Part shown: positions 1-8,519 of the stretch, one piece after another
How positions within the stretch are numbered: the stretch's first letter is position 1
Layout of the letters: each line of letters starts with the position of its first letter
Origin: Chrysogorgia sp. JL179-B06
Taxonomy: Eukaryota > Cnidaria > Anthozoa > Scleralcyonacea > Chrysogorgiidae
NCBI GenBank assembly: GCA_035772405.1
Contig: JAYKKM010000147.1
Coordinates: 4,050,501 to 4,114,500, forward strand
Length of the DNA: 64,000 nt
Reading direction: 5' to 3'
Notes under the pieces: generated by a model
Seen by the model: the letters and a program-made list of their open reading frames with translations, nothing else
Told to the model about the DNA's origin: nothing
Database searches by the model: none
Program-made: the position numbers and the translations under genes

Positions 1-2
1 GC

Positions 3-922
3 GACAACAAAGAGCGACTGTTTCAGCTTATCGAAGAAGTGTGGGTTCAAAATAGGAATAAACTGGGAGAGCGTGTTGTATACTTCGTTAGGGGGAACGC
101 CGGCCTCAAGATAACGCAAAACGGTTCTTTTTGTGTAAGGGAACTATCAACAGACCATGCAGAGGAGGCTGATACTAAAATTGCGTATTTGATTCAGCAT
201 GTTGCAAGGAGCAGTGATGACCAACCAATAACCTGTGTGGTACGATCAAGTTCTGGTGATATTGATATTCCCATAATTTTACTTGGAATGGAACCAATCA
301 GGAATGTGGAAGTCTACATCGACAACGGTTCTGGCAAGACAAGAAAGCTCCTTCACCTGAACTCGTGTAGTCTTACCAATCAGGAAAATATAGCATCGGT
401 TGGACACCATGCATTTACTGGAAATGATTATGTGGCAAGTTTTTTACGCAAAGGAAAGCCCTTCTGCCATGGAAACAAGCGAGCAAAGATCCAGTGCTCT
501 TGGACATTTTCAGCCGGTTGGGGACGGAGATCCATGTGTCTGACGAGATATTTGGTGCCATTGAAAAGTATGTGTGCTTCCTGTATGGAGAAAAGAAAAC
601 CGAACAAGTGAACGAGGCAAGGTCAGCTATTTTCTGGAGAAAGATGAGCAAAGAGCACAATGTTGTTGACATTTCCCTCTTCCGCCATGTAGCAGCAGTC
701 TACGAAAGCACACAGCCAGAGCAAACTATGGGGCTAGAATTTGGAGAAAACCCAATCATGGCATTGGAGGACCCACAGTTCCATGGTTGGCTCCCTAACT
801 TAAAGACTGATTGGATCGTTGAAGCGTATCCTGACGACGTTCCGGAGCTACTTGTCGAGCGTGATGGGGAGAATGATGATGGATACGAAGACAACGCATA
901 CAGCTCGAGTTCGGAACTATAG
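3..922 (+). pseudogene. 3' part of an invertebrate multi-copy gene of unknown function, frameshifted
   Basis: The reading frame is open from base 3, so the 5' part lies outside the window. It runs to a stop at 609-611. From about position 488 the family-like protein continues in another frame, to a stop at 920-922, so one base appears to be missing near 485-490. Landmarks are EEADTKIAYL, SSGDIDIPIILLG, VYIDNGSGKTRKL and HHAFTGNDYVASF, then LLDIFSRLGTEIHVSDEIF and WLPNLKTDWIVEA in the second frame. I recognise these as a widespread cnidarian/invertebrate family of uncharacterised proteins. The spaced acidic residues suggest a PIN/FEN-like nuclease fold, but that is a guess. The Cys-rich tail I associate with relatives is absent and replaced by an acidic/Ser tail. 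It may be a decayed repeat-borne copy, or the break may be a sequencing error. Confidence 0.6.
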
Positions 923-1390
923 AAAATGTTAATTTTGAGACACCTCTCGTATATTTAATATTGTAACACTCAGATATGGATGTCCCTTCCAAATGTAGAA
1001 AAGTTATTCTCGTTAATTTAATAAGCATCACAATTTATTTCAAATTACATATTTGCATGAAAACGAGGCTATATTCAGAATATAGTCAAATACAGTCTCG
1101 GTTATATTTTTTCTAAAAAATACCTCGCCAGTTGGATTCTACATACAAAACTGGTCCAGTAGACCTGTTTTTCTGGGATTCCTAGTAATAATAACAAATT
1201 ATTTAAAACTAACGATTTTACACGGAAATGAGTCTAAATTGTGCAATATCCGGCTATAACTCTTAAAAGCAGCCTTGTCTGCCTGAATAACATCCAGATT
1301 CGCGTTCTACGTCAAAAACTGGTCTAGAAAATCCTACTCCTGTAAATTACCCGCTCAGGTGATACCTACCTCACTCACCGCCCGGACTAT
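923..1390. other. left flank of the array, no gene seen
   Basis: This is AT-rich non-coding DNA between the broken gene and the first array unit. A loose direct repeat is visible: a segment around 1133-1165 (TTCTACATACAAAACTGGTC) resembles one around 1303-1330 (TTCTACGTCAAAAACTGGTC). No promoter or canonical AATAAA could be assigned. Array homology begins at about 1389-1391. Confidence 0.5.
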
Positions 1391-2000
1391 ATCTATCTGA
1401 TATTTTATTTTCAAAATATCCGAACCTGTAATTTAAGTTTCGCTCAGTCGACCACTTTAGCACTTATTTTGCTTATCAACCTGCTCTATAGGTGTGCGAA
1501 CATTCTGTAGAGCAGTTTTACTACAAACTTATCGGCTTAAAACATCCTGATTACCTTAAACGAATGTTGCGCAGTAAATTAAATTTTCTATTTATTTAAA
1601 TTGATATATTACTCAATGTAGAACAATAGTTGTGAAAGGCGAAATGTTTTACGCCCCTGGAAGATAATTAGTCCCCCGCGAAACGCCAAACTTTGGTAAA
1701 GGGAATGCATGGCCTCAGTCTTAATAGTTCCGTCTCAGCAAAATAATTTCGAAATGTTTACCTCAAACATGTCGAGTTAAAGCATTAATTACACTAAACG
1801 TATGTTCCGGCAGTAACAAATTAAATTTTCTATATTGCTCAATGTAGAAAAATAGTTGTGAATGGCGAAATGTGCAGTTACACCCCTGGCAAAGCACAGG
1901 AAGCGAGAAGTTCCCGCGTTTAATCAAAACGTCAAATTTTAATAAAAAGAATGCATGGCCTCAGCCTTAACAGTTCCGTCTCAACAAAATAATTTCGAAT
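1391..2000. repeat. left inverted-repeat arm (truncated) with internal ~240-bp tandem duplication
   Basis: Two diverged tandem copies are visible. One is around 1540-1760 (AATGTTGCGCAGTAAATTAA ... GCATGGCCTCAGTCTTAATA). The second is around 1775-1998 (TATGTTCCGGCAGTAACAAA ... GCATGGCCTCAGCCTTAACA). Both match, in reverse complement, the arm starting at 4190. The gene lies between the arms. Equivalent segments recur in every unit. Confidence 0.8.
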
Positions 2001-2171
2001 ATTCAGCTGTAATTATAGGGTAACTAGATCGCTTGGTCCCTATATTTCTACAGTACACTTAGGTTTTAGAGGTTTTGTTTTTGGTAATTCACATAATAAA
2101 ACCTGATGTTCAAGGTTTCAAACAATTAATAAGACGAGAGAGAAGACTCATAGTGTGCATCAAGATATATA

Positions 2172-2177
2172 TTTATT
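2172..2177 (-). terminator. poly-A signal of EF-hand gene copy 1
   Basis: AATAAA on the minus strand, about 170 nt past the stop codon. Equivalent hexamers are at 9426-9431, 16670-16675, 23910-23915, 31149-31154, 38402-38407, 45673-45678 and 52939-52944. The predicted mRNA is roughly 0.7 kb. Confidence 0.65.
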
Positions 2178-2344
2178 AAGCATTGAAAATAGGTTGAATT
2201 TTTAGCTATCGTGAGTATTGTTGATAAAAGTTTATAAAAATTAATAATGAGTTTAATTAAATTTAAGATTGAATTGAAATCAACACTAGTTCTATAAATT
2301 AAAGTTCAAAAGTGATAAGAATATAGTCTGGATTATAATACATC

Positions 2345-2767
2345 CTAACATCCAGTGGGTATGCAGTCAAAATCATACGGTGCTTTTTTAAACTCGTCGC
2401 AATCTATTCCTCCATCTTCATTTATGTCCCCTTGTTTGAAAGTGTCTTGAAGCCCCGGTGCGTCCGTCTTCATTTCCAAGGTCTCTGCGAATTCTTCATG
2501 ACTGATTTTGCCATTATTGTCCTTGTCATACTTGGCAAAGTCACACGGAAAGCCACCGTCGTCATTTTCGATTTCAGGCGCGACCGATCGTTTTCGCCCG
2601 CAAACTTGAGTTGTGTAACAATAACGCACTGTGAAATATTGATAACGTCCACAACAGGGAACGTAAACGAGATGAAGAGAGAACCTGCAGACGCGGTAAG
2701 TGTACGCCGCCTCCGAACTGCTGATTATCGCACCCAGTACCAGTAATGTGAATAGTGCTAGCTTCAT
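2345..2767 (-). CDS. secreted Cys-rich EF-hand-pair preproprotein, copy 1
   Basis: 140 residues from the Met at 2765-2767 to TAG. Residues 1-20 (MKLALF...SSSEA) form a classic signal peptide. Residues 21-56 are aromatic and cationic (four Arg, no Asp/Glu) with Cys at 27, 38, 39, 50 and 56. G57-R58-K59-R60 is a dibasic, potentially amidating processing site. Residues 61-140 are acidic, with two canonical EF-hand loops, D81-E92 (DKDNNGKISHEE) and D114-E125 (DINEDGGIDCDE), and Cys at 75, 123, 135 and 140. The frame extends 17 codons upstream, but this Met sits 12 nt after a good acceptor (TTTTTCAATACAG), so the extension is read as intron. The inferred promoter and first exon lie near 3979-4102, and the poly-A signal at 2172-2177. 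Secretion and calcium binding are inferred; the family is not recognised. Confidence 0.88.
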   Translation of the reverse strand: MKLALFTLLVLGAIISSSEAAYTYRVCRFSLHLVYVPCCGRYQYFTVRYCYTTQVCGRKRSVAPEIENDDGGFPCDFAKYDKDNNGKISHEEFAETLEMKTDAPGLQDTFKQGDINEDGGIDCDEFKKAPYDFDCIPTGC

Positions 2768-3039
2768 ACTTCTTCTTTCCTGTATTGAAAAAGCAGGAAA
2801 TAGATCATAAAAATTCATAGTTTCATTAGCAGGTCAAACTGTTTAGTAAATTCATGTTCTTATATGTAAACCTGATTATACACACTGTAATCAAAGTATG
2901 AAAACAAGAAAGGTATATATAGTAAACTGGCAAAACCAAGCCTCAACGAGACACTAACGTTTAGAGCGAAGGCCCTTCAGCTTCGTCAGAGCATGGTTAT
3001 TATGCCCCTGTATTTTCAGACTTTAAACTTTGTCACTTC

Positions 3040-3312
3040 CATGGAGCTTTTATTTCCCAGCCCTCTTCTGTGCGTTTATATGAAAAATTTCCAACCCTCC
3101 TAGGCGAGATCTTGGGTTGACAATAGCGACATCTCGCTTAGGAGGGCTGATCGAGGGAGCGGAGATAAGACCCTGGCCCTCTTGTCATGTGCATGAACGC
3201 AAACAAATGTTTACTAGGAATTACGCTGAGACGTGGGATCTCGGTAAAGAGGGCTAGCCCGCGGGGATGGACCTCCTCCATATAAACAACCCCTAAGAGG
3301 ACCTTAGAGGAT
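3040..3312. mobile_element. 5'-truncated fold-back element inside intron 1 of copy 1
   Basis: This corresponds to the right part of the full element at 54129-54672 in unit 8. It contains the internal palindrome around CCTCCTAGGCGAGATC ... ATCTCGCTTAGGAGG (about 3098-3147) and the right terminus CCTCCATATAAACA (about 3270-3285). The left terminus is missing in units 1-7. In those units the junction TTCAGACTTTAAACTTTGTC replaces about 620 bp present in unit 8. Confidence 0.7.
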
Positions 3313-3328
3313 GGAGAAACCCTTGATC

Positions 3329-3341
3329 GGGGGGGGGGGGG
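3329..3341 (+). repeat. length-variable poly-G tract in intron 1
   Basis: Runs of 13, 14 (10587-10600), 14 (17827-17840), 12 (25067-25078), 17 (32306-32322), 14 (39556-39569) and 16 (46828-46843) G occur in units 1-7. Unit 8 has no long run. The run is C-rich on the transcribed RNA. Confidence 0.9.
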
Positions 3342-3379
3342 TCTAGGGGGTTATGGTATAGGATTAAATCGAGGCAAAG

Positions 3380-3445
3380 GACGTTAGGATTAGGTTTACG
3401 ACTATAGGTTTATGATTAGGGTTACAATTAGGGTTAGGTTAGTAT
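3380..3445 (+). repeat. degenerate telomere-like TTAGGG repeats in intron 1
   Basis: GTTAGGATTAGG ... GATTAGGGTTACAATTAGGGTTAGG resembles decayed (TTAGGG)n. It is present in all units at the same place. More likely a chance simple repeat or repair scar than a telomere. Confidence 0.5.
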
Positions 3446-3978
3446 ATATTCTAAGATTGTATATATTCTAACACTCGAAATTTTCCTTCACCATAAATCC
3501 TTAGAACATGCAGTTTAATCGAGTGAAATACCAAATATTACTTGTATAGTTTGACATCGAAACGTTAGTGTATGTTTTTTCTATCGTTTTGTTATTTCCG
3601 ATATTCGTACGAAGATGAACATGTAGTAGGAAAACAATGAAAAACAAATTTGAAGAAGTCTTTAGAAGTAAGGTTTATTGACGATTGTATTGAATCACAA
3701 TTTTGTCGTTTGTGTGGCTGATGTAGAGTAGACATTGAATACATAATCAATAAGTATTGTACGCCGTTTTCACATCAGATAGCGAGAATTATCAAGGCCT
3801 CTTTTTATGTTATCCCACATTCACAATCTCGATCTTGCAATAATTCGCATAGCCTCATGTGAAAACCAAGTCCTGCATGTGTGCAGTATGACAACTATAT
3901 ATATAACCATGCATGTAAAACTCTGAGATAATTTGAGGAATGTTAACTGATAAGTTTAAAACATTTGAAAAAACTTAC

Positions 3979-4072
3979 GTTCAACTGAAATAAGAATACT
4001 GTCAGTAACTTTCAATTGTCTTGAGATGATAAACGTTGAGATGATAAACGTTGACAGGACTTGGCAGTTTGA
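3979..4072 (-). other. inferred non-coding exon 1 of EF-hand gene copy 1
   Basis: The exon is bounded by the expected start ~30 nt below the TATA box and by the GTAAGT donor. It contains a perfect 15-bp tandem duplication (GAGATGATAAACGTT on the plus strand at 4023-4037 and 4038-4052), present in every unit. It has no long open frame. Intron 1 spans about 3978-2780 and exon 2 begins at 2779. The transcription start is inferred, not observed. Confidence 0.55.
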
Positions 4073-4094
4073 TTCCAGGTACGCAAGGGACTTG

Positions 4095-4102
4095 CTTTTA
4101 TA
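4095..4102 (-). promoter_or_regulatory. TATA box of EF-hand gene copy 1
   Basis: On the minus strand this reads TATAAAAG (context AAAGTATAAAAGCAAG). A start about 30 nt downstream, near 4072, gives a ~95-nt exon 1 ending at a strong donor (GAAC|GTAAGTTTTTTC) at 3979/3978. The motif, donor and acceptor are kept in all eight copies, including diverged unit 8. Confidence 0.7.
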
Positions 4103-4189
4103 CTTTACAGTCCGTTCCTGGAAAACAATTAATTTCTTTGTATATTCAAATTAAAACTATGGGTGTGTTATGTTTCTCACATGAACAAA

Positions 4190-5066
4190 AATATTCGAAA
4201 TTATTTTGTTGAGACGGAACTATTAAGCTGAGGCCATGCATTTATTTCTTTATCAAAGTTTGGCATTTTGATCAAACGCGGGGGAACTTCTCGACTTCCT
4301 GTGCTTTGCCAGGGTTTCGCCATTTAAACTATTTTTTCTACATTGAGCAATATAGAAAATTTAATTTATTACTGTCGGAACATTTAGTGTGATGCATGTT
4401 TTAAGTCGACATGTTTCAGGTAAAAAGCGCGCTGAAACTATTTTATATGACAAAATGTTCGCAAATATATAGAGCAAGTTGATAAATAAAATAAGTGTCA
4501 AAGTGGTCGAGTGAACAGAACTTAAATTATTTCGGATATATTTTGAGAAGTAAAGATCAGATAGATATGCTATAGCACAAGATGCTTTCATTTGACATTT
4601 TTTCAAATGTTGCGGTATTATGATGAATATAAAGCAAAAGGAAATTGTGTTTTTAACCATAAACTACGTCAATTTCATCGAAGTACAATATCAATAATGT
4701 AGCTTGAACTATATATATATATGAGGCATTGATTATCTATAATTATTAAGTAGATATCTAAATTTCAATACAAATAGTTATCCCATACAGATCTTTGAGA
4801 TGGTATTTTGAGTAACGGCAGATAATAAGATCGAATATAGACTAATAGTAAATAGTTATAGCTGAAGCTATTGTGCAAATAAACAAAACACGATTCATTA
4901 ACAAAACACGATTGTCCTGTAACAGCACTCGCGTTTTTGGTTCTACTCATGACATCATAATGACGTCAAAGAACCTTGAGCAGACAACTTCGAGAACCAT
5001 ATTGAAAACAATTACATGCGATGTATAGCCTCTGTTTATAATAAATTGTAAGTAATTTTATTTAAG
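4190..5066. repeat. right arm of a long diverged inverted repeat
   Basis: Read in reverse complement, this segment matches the following left arm (7076-9261) piece by piece. AATATTCGAAATTATTTTG pairs with the end near 9261. CAGATAGATATGCTA pairs with about 8628-8642. AACCATAAACTACGTCAATTTC pairs with about 8525-8550. GTCTTTGAGATGGTATT-type sequence (GATCTTTGAGATGGTATTTT here) pairs with about 7905-7930. GCTGAAGCTATTGTGCA pairs with about 7215-7232. The arms are clearly diverged, so the duplication is older than the array. Confidence 0.8.
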
Positions 5067-7075
5067 AATTTTCAAATAACACATGATAGCATCAGACATG
5101 AACTATATATATAGCTATAACTATTTTAACCCACATTTTCTCTTGTATTTTAGTATAATATAGTATAGTATAGTATATAGAATTTTATCTGTTTATATTA
5201 CTTATTTTATTTTATTTAACTTAAATTGTGTTTTTAAAATTATTTGTAATAGCTAAATACATTGACCCTTTTCAATAAAGTTTTTTCTTAAAACAATAAA
5301 GTTTTTTTTCGAACATTGTTATTTGTTATGTATATTTTGTTATGAACATTGTTATTTTGTTATGAACATTTCAATATGCATATTGTCGTACTGGCGAAAT
5401 TTTACAAGAGGCTGAACAGTGCTTGCCAGAATGACGTTCAAACATGATGTTATAGGGACCTCAATATCGTTAAGATGATGGCGGTTAAAAAATAATGGAA
5501 ATTTTGGCATCTAAAAGAAGTCATGGTTAGTTGACTACGGTATTTTATTCTTGAAGCTTGTTTTATGACTTCCAAAACACTTCAATACTGTTAAAACAAT
5601 TGCAGTGTCTTTTTCTAAAGCAATCTTAAGGAACAGCTCTCAACTCTCTGTGAGTTCACGTCGTCCTGAAGATGTGACAATGCTCAGAGTTGCGTTGTAA
5701 ACAGAACGACGACGGTGTCGAGAATACTCTTAGGACTAAAAGAATTATTCATTCTCTTTGTTTTGCATGAATAATTATTTTGTTTTGAATGACGTCATCG
5801 TTAAGGTTATCGCGCTGGAACAACTTGGAAGTGATGTAGGTTTTTGAGAAAATCAGATGATTGGAAAATAATTATTTATGACACGACTATTTTTGCAAAT
5901 AAGTGCGCACACAATTAGGACAATTATATGCATATAATCGTTTCGGTCATCTGCGATGCACAGTTTAAAAGGACTGGGACGATGTGGACGACTATATGAG
6001 AATCTTCCTTAATTAGCGAGTAACTAAAGACACCTTTATAGCTGAATGTATTGTGTCGGCTATCACAATTATCATTTATCATAACATTATGTGTCTTTAA
6101 TTGGGATTGAATCATGTTGAGAATATCATGGGAGTAATGGTATCAATTATATTTAAAAAATATTTTAGAATAATGACCACTAACAACCTATAGTTATTAT
6201 TGGCATGTATAACTTGAAATTATAGAGATTCTTATTCATGCAAACTGTTTCTGCAATGGCCGCTCTTTCATGTCAACCTATATTGTCTTATATAAGCAGA
6301 CAAAACAAACTGTGAATTTGTAAAATGTTTTCATAGGTTTAACCAATTGAGATGCGGTGTTAAAATTGGTGTTAAGCTTCAGTAAATAGAACCTGACCAA
6401 ATTGTTGATCAATGTAAGCACACAAAACAAGCAGTCTAATAGTAGTAAAAAAGAGTAGAGTGCTACTTGGACAGTGTTTTGGATATATAGCAAAGTGAAA
6501 AGCTGGTAAACTGCCAAGTGAAAAGGTGTTATCCTGCGATAACACGCGTTATTGTGTATCTGTAGGTCTCTGAATCTTCAACTGCATAAGCGAAACCACA
6601 GTTGCCCAAGCTCGTTGTGTGGTAATCTGTGTTTATATTGGAATTTATTTGATTTGTCAAAATTAGAGGATATTTTCATCTATTATTTGCAGTTAATGAA
6701 ATAATGTGTAGTTATATCTACCATAAAGTGTATGTGTGATCAGTGTCTGTTCGGTAATATTTAGGACATTTACAGCGAAAATATAATGGCAATATATAAC
6801 CATATATTAAATTTGTTAATATCGAAAAATTATACTAAGACTATTCAACAAAATAAACATTTATAAATCTTGTTGTTTTTCCTTGTAAAACTTGGCACCA
6901 TTCTGTTCATTATACTTCAAACCCGTTTGTGATATGTAGGTTTGAAGTATAATGAACAGAATATAGCTATAGCATGCAATATAGCTTCATGTGTGCTATG
7001 CTATATTGCTATGCACGAAGATGTTTAGCTAAAGCTTCGTGTATCACGGCATGCTATTTACAATCTGCATGGAAA
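5067..7075. other. unit spacer between inverted-repeat arms, no gene seen
   Basis: About 2 kb of AT-rich DNA with no supportable coding exon. It holds TATA-rich simple sequence (about 5150-5175), direct repeats of TTTTGTTATGAACATTGTTA (about 5300-5370), one TGACGTCA at 5790-5797 and a hairpin cluster at 6900-7050. Corresponding spacers occur in all units. The short frames there (60-80 codons) lack any recognisable feature. Confidence 0.6.
6900..6962. repeat. perfect 24-bp-arm hairpin in the spacer
   Basis: The arms at 6900-6923 and 6939-6962 (right arm begins GGTTTGAAGTATAATG) are perfect reverse complements around a 15-nt loop. Copies are at 14156-14218, 21397-21459, 28635-28697, 35887-35949, 43160-43222, 50428-50490 and, with a shorter loop and one bulged A, 58281-58340. 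It is followed by smaller palindromes: GCATGCAATATAGC with GCTATATTGCTATGC, and CACGAAG with CTTCGTG. It could be a MITE remnant or a structured RNA. Confidence 0.85.
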
Positions 7076-7164
7076 TTCCTAAATAGAATTATTTACAACT
7101 TATTTTAAACAGGCTACATTGCATGCAATTGTTAGAGTTTAGGAAGTTGTTTCCTCAAGGTTCT

Positions 7165-7194
7165 TGACGTCATATATGGCGTCATATGACGTCA
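7165..7194. promoter_or_regulatory. paired TGACGTCA (CRE-like) palindromes
   Basis: Perfect TGACGTCA at 7165-7172 and 7187-7194, with a GGCGTCAT half-match between. Others in the same unit are at 4961-4968, 5790-5797, 8183-8190 and 8302-8309. The octamer is the consensus CREB/ATF site. Use as an enhancer here is inference. Confidence 0.4.
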
Positions 7195-7406
7195 GTAGAA
7201 ACAAAACGCGAGTGCACAATAGCTTCAGCTGTAACATTATTTAGTATTAGTCTTTATTATATAGATGGGAGTGTTTTACTAAGAAATATGCAGTGACATA
7301 TGTTCCATATGCTCACTAATGAAGATATCGATCACATGATTAAACATTTTCCCACCTTTTGCATTGAATCTATATAATAAAAAGAAAATTACAAGGTGCA
7401 TGGCTT

Positions 7407-7513
7407 GAAGATATGAATTTTATGTTCTCGTAGTAAAAACAATATTTTACTCATTCGCTACGCTCATTCGTAAAATATTATTTTCACCACTCGAAGATAA
7501 AATTCATATCTTC
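7407..7513. mobile_element. short fold-back MITE
   Basis: The outer 17-bp arms are perfect inverted repeats (7407-7423 and 7497-7513, GAAGATATGAATTTTAT). Inner arms ACAATATTTTAC and GTAAAATATTATT lie at 7439-7450 and 7470-7482. No coding capacity. Other copies are at 14663-14769, 21904-22010, 29142-29248, 36396-36502, 43667-43773 and 50935-51041. Confidence 0.75.
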
Positions 7514-7524
7514 GCACCACCGTG

Positions 7525-7880
7525 TAATATCGGGCTTCTAGTCCCACCTCTGCGGCCAAGAGTTCGAATGCTGAGCTCGGACATTTGATCGCACGTGGAA
7601 AGAGTTGGTCAACACTCTTTCGAAAATCGTGGGTTTTCTCCGGGTTCTCCGGTTTCCTCCCACAGGGAAGTTGTCAGGGCGGGTTACGATAAATAGTTAG
7701 GAAAACTAATGATGATAAAAACTGTAAACATAAACAGCTAGGGTTGATTGATTCGGGGTATTGGGTACTAGGTACCGAATGTCATAGAATAAATTATCGT
7801 GTTGTATAAAGCGCATTTGATCATATACACAATTGTTAATTTGCGCTATATTATAAATAGTAAACATTATTATTATTATA
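7525..7880 (+). mobile_element. SINE-like element with box-B-like motif and ATT tail
   Basis: It has a GC-richer body with AGAGTTCGAATGCTG near 7559 (box B of tRNA promoters is close to GGTTCGAATCC), a CTCCGGGTTCTCCGG segment, and an (ATT)n tail at about 7866-7880. It is non-coding. Box A is not convincing, so tRNA origin is an inference. Other copies are near 14781-15136, 22022-22377, 29260-29615, 36514-36869, 43785-44140 and 51053-51408. Confidence 0.6.
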
Positions 7881-7987
7881 TTTGATCTTGTTATCGGCCG
7901 TTATTCAGAATACCATCTCAAAGACCTGTATGGATAAATTTGTATGATTCAATATCACCTCATTGAAAAGGCATTAATGTTCTTTAA

Positions 7988-8519
7988 AGTGCCCCTGTGA
8001 TCAAATTTTTGGTATCCCTAATTTTTACATATTTGTAAAGTGCATGGTGTTCTTACTTAACTTGCCAAATTTCAAGCAATTGCGAGCATGGGAAGTTGCC
8101 TTTTCATACTGTTTTTATACGAGATTATACGGCCGCCATTACTCGAACATGTTCCGGACGCTTAGATTGCGATTAGAGGAAGTGACGTCAAAGACGCAAC
8201 ACGTGGCTAGTTGTGTATGAATATAAAGATATACTTGGGGAAAACTTTCTATTGTAACTTGTCGTATAATTGCCATTAAGCTTTGTCACGTGTTGAGTCT
8301 CTGACGTCACAATTACATACACTGCTGTGGAATCGCGGGCTCGTCTGGAACAAGTTTTGAGCAATGGCGGACAAAATTTGGGCTTCTTTGGAAGTTAAAT
8401 TTCTTGTGATAGAATGTTTGTTGTTCATTTTTTTGGCAAATGCGAACATTTATTAACCTAAAATGATGTTCTTTAACAAAAAGGCCAGGAAACATGTGAT
8501 ATTTTGTCGCAGGGGCACT
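7988..8519. mobile_element. TTAA-flanked non-autonomous MITE (532 bp)
   Basis: Perfect 10-bp terminal inverted repeats (AGTGCCCCTG at 7988-7997 and CAGGGGCACT at 8510-8519) are flanked by TTAA at 7984-7987 and 8520-8523. TTAA duplication is typical of piggyBac-like insertion. An inner inverted repeat (about 8182-8206 with 8286-8310) pairs two GTGACGTCA...CACGTG modules. No transposase. Other copies: 15244-15775, 22485-23016, 29723-30254, 36977-37508, 44248-44779, 51516-52045. Confidence 0.82.

Noticed and set aside
2432..2746. Plus-strand frame of 104 codons opposite each EF-hand gene
   Set aside because: Antisense shadow of the coding exon with no domain or promoter of its own; it recurs only because the units are copies.
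2641..2767. Assigning the 5-Cys segment to a named toxin, antimicrobial or SCRiP family
   Set aside because: Cys spacing does not clearly match a family I can name; function left open.
2768..2818. Upstream in-frame Met giving a 157-residue protein
   Set aside because: The 17 extra codons include a pyrimidine-rich CAG splice acceptor, vary among otherwise identical copies (MNF, MNC, MNL), and would bury the signal peptide. Read as intron end.
3380..3445. True interstitial telomere
   Set aside because: Only a few degenerate TTAGGG-like words, each within the intron of a repeated unit.
4361..4660. Minus-strand 99-codon hydrophobic frame in units 1-6
   Set aside because: Lies in the inverted-repeat arm; disrupted by small indels in units 7 and 8 and lacks recognisable features. 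Conservation among units 1-6 reflects recent duplication.
4765..4950. Minus-strand 61-codon frame, and similar 60-63-codon frames at 5924-6115 and 8313-8495
   Set aside because: Short frames in repeat arms, the spacer or the TTAA MITE with no signal peptide, domain or promoter. In unit 7 the last one changes length through a two-base loss.
7525..7880. Functional tRNA gene
   Set aside because: Box B-like motif only; no cloverleaf can be drawn and an ATT tail follows, so SINE-like is preferred.
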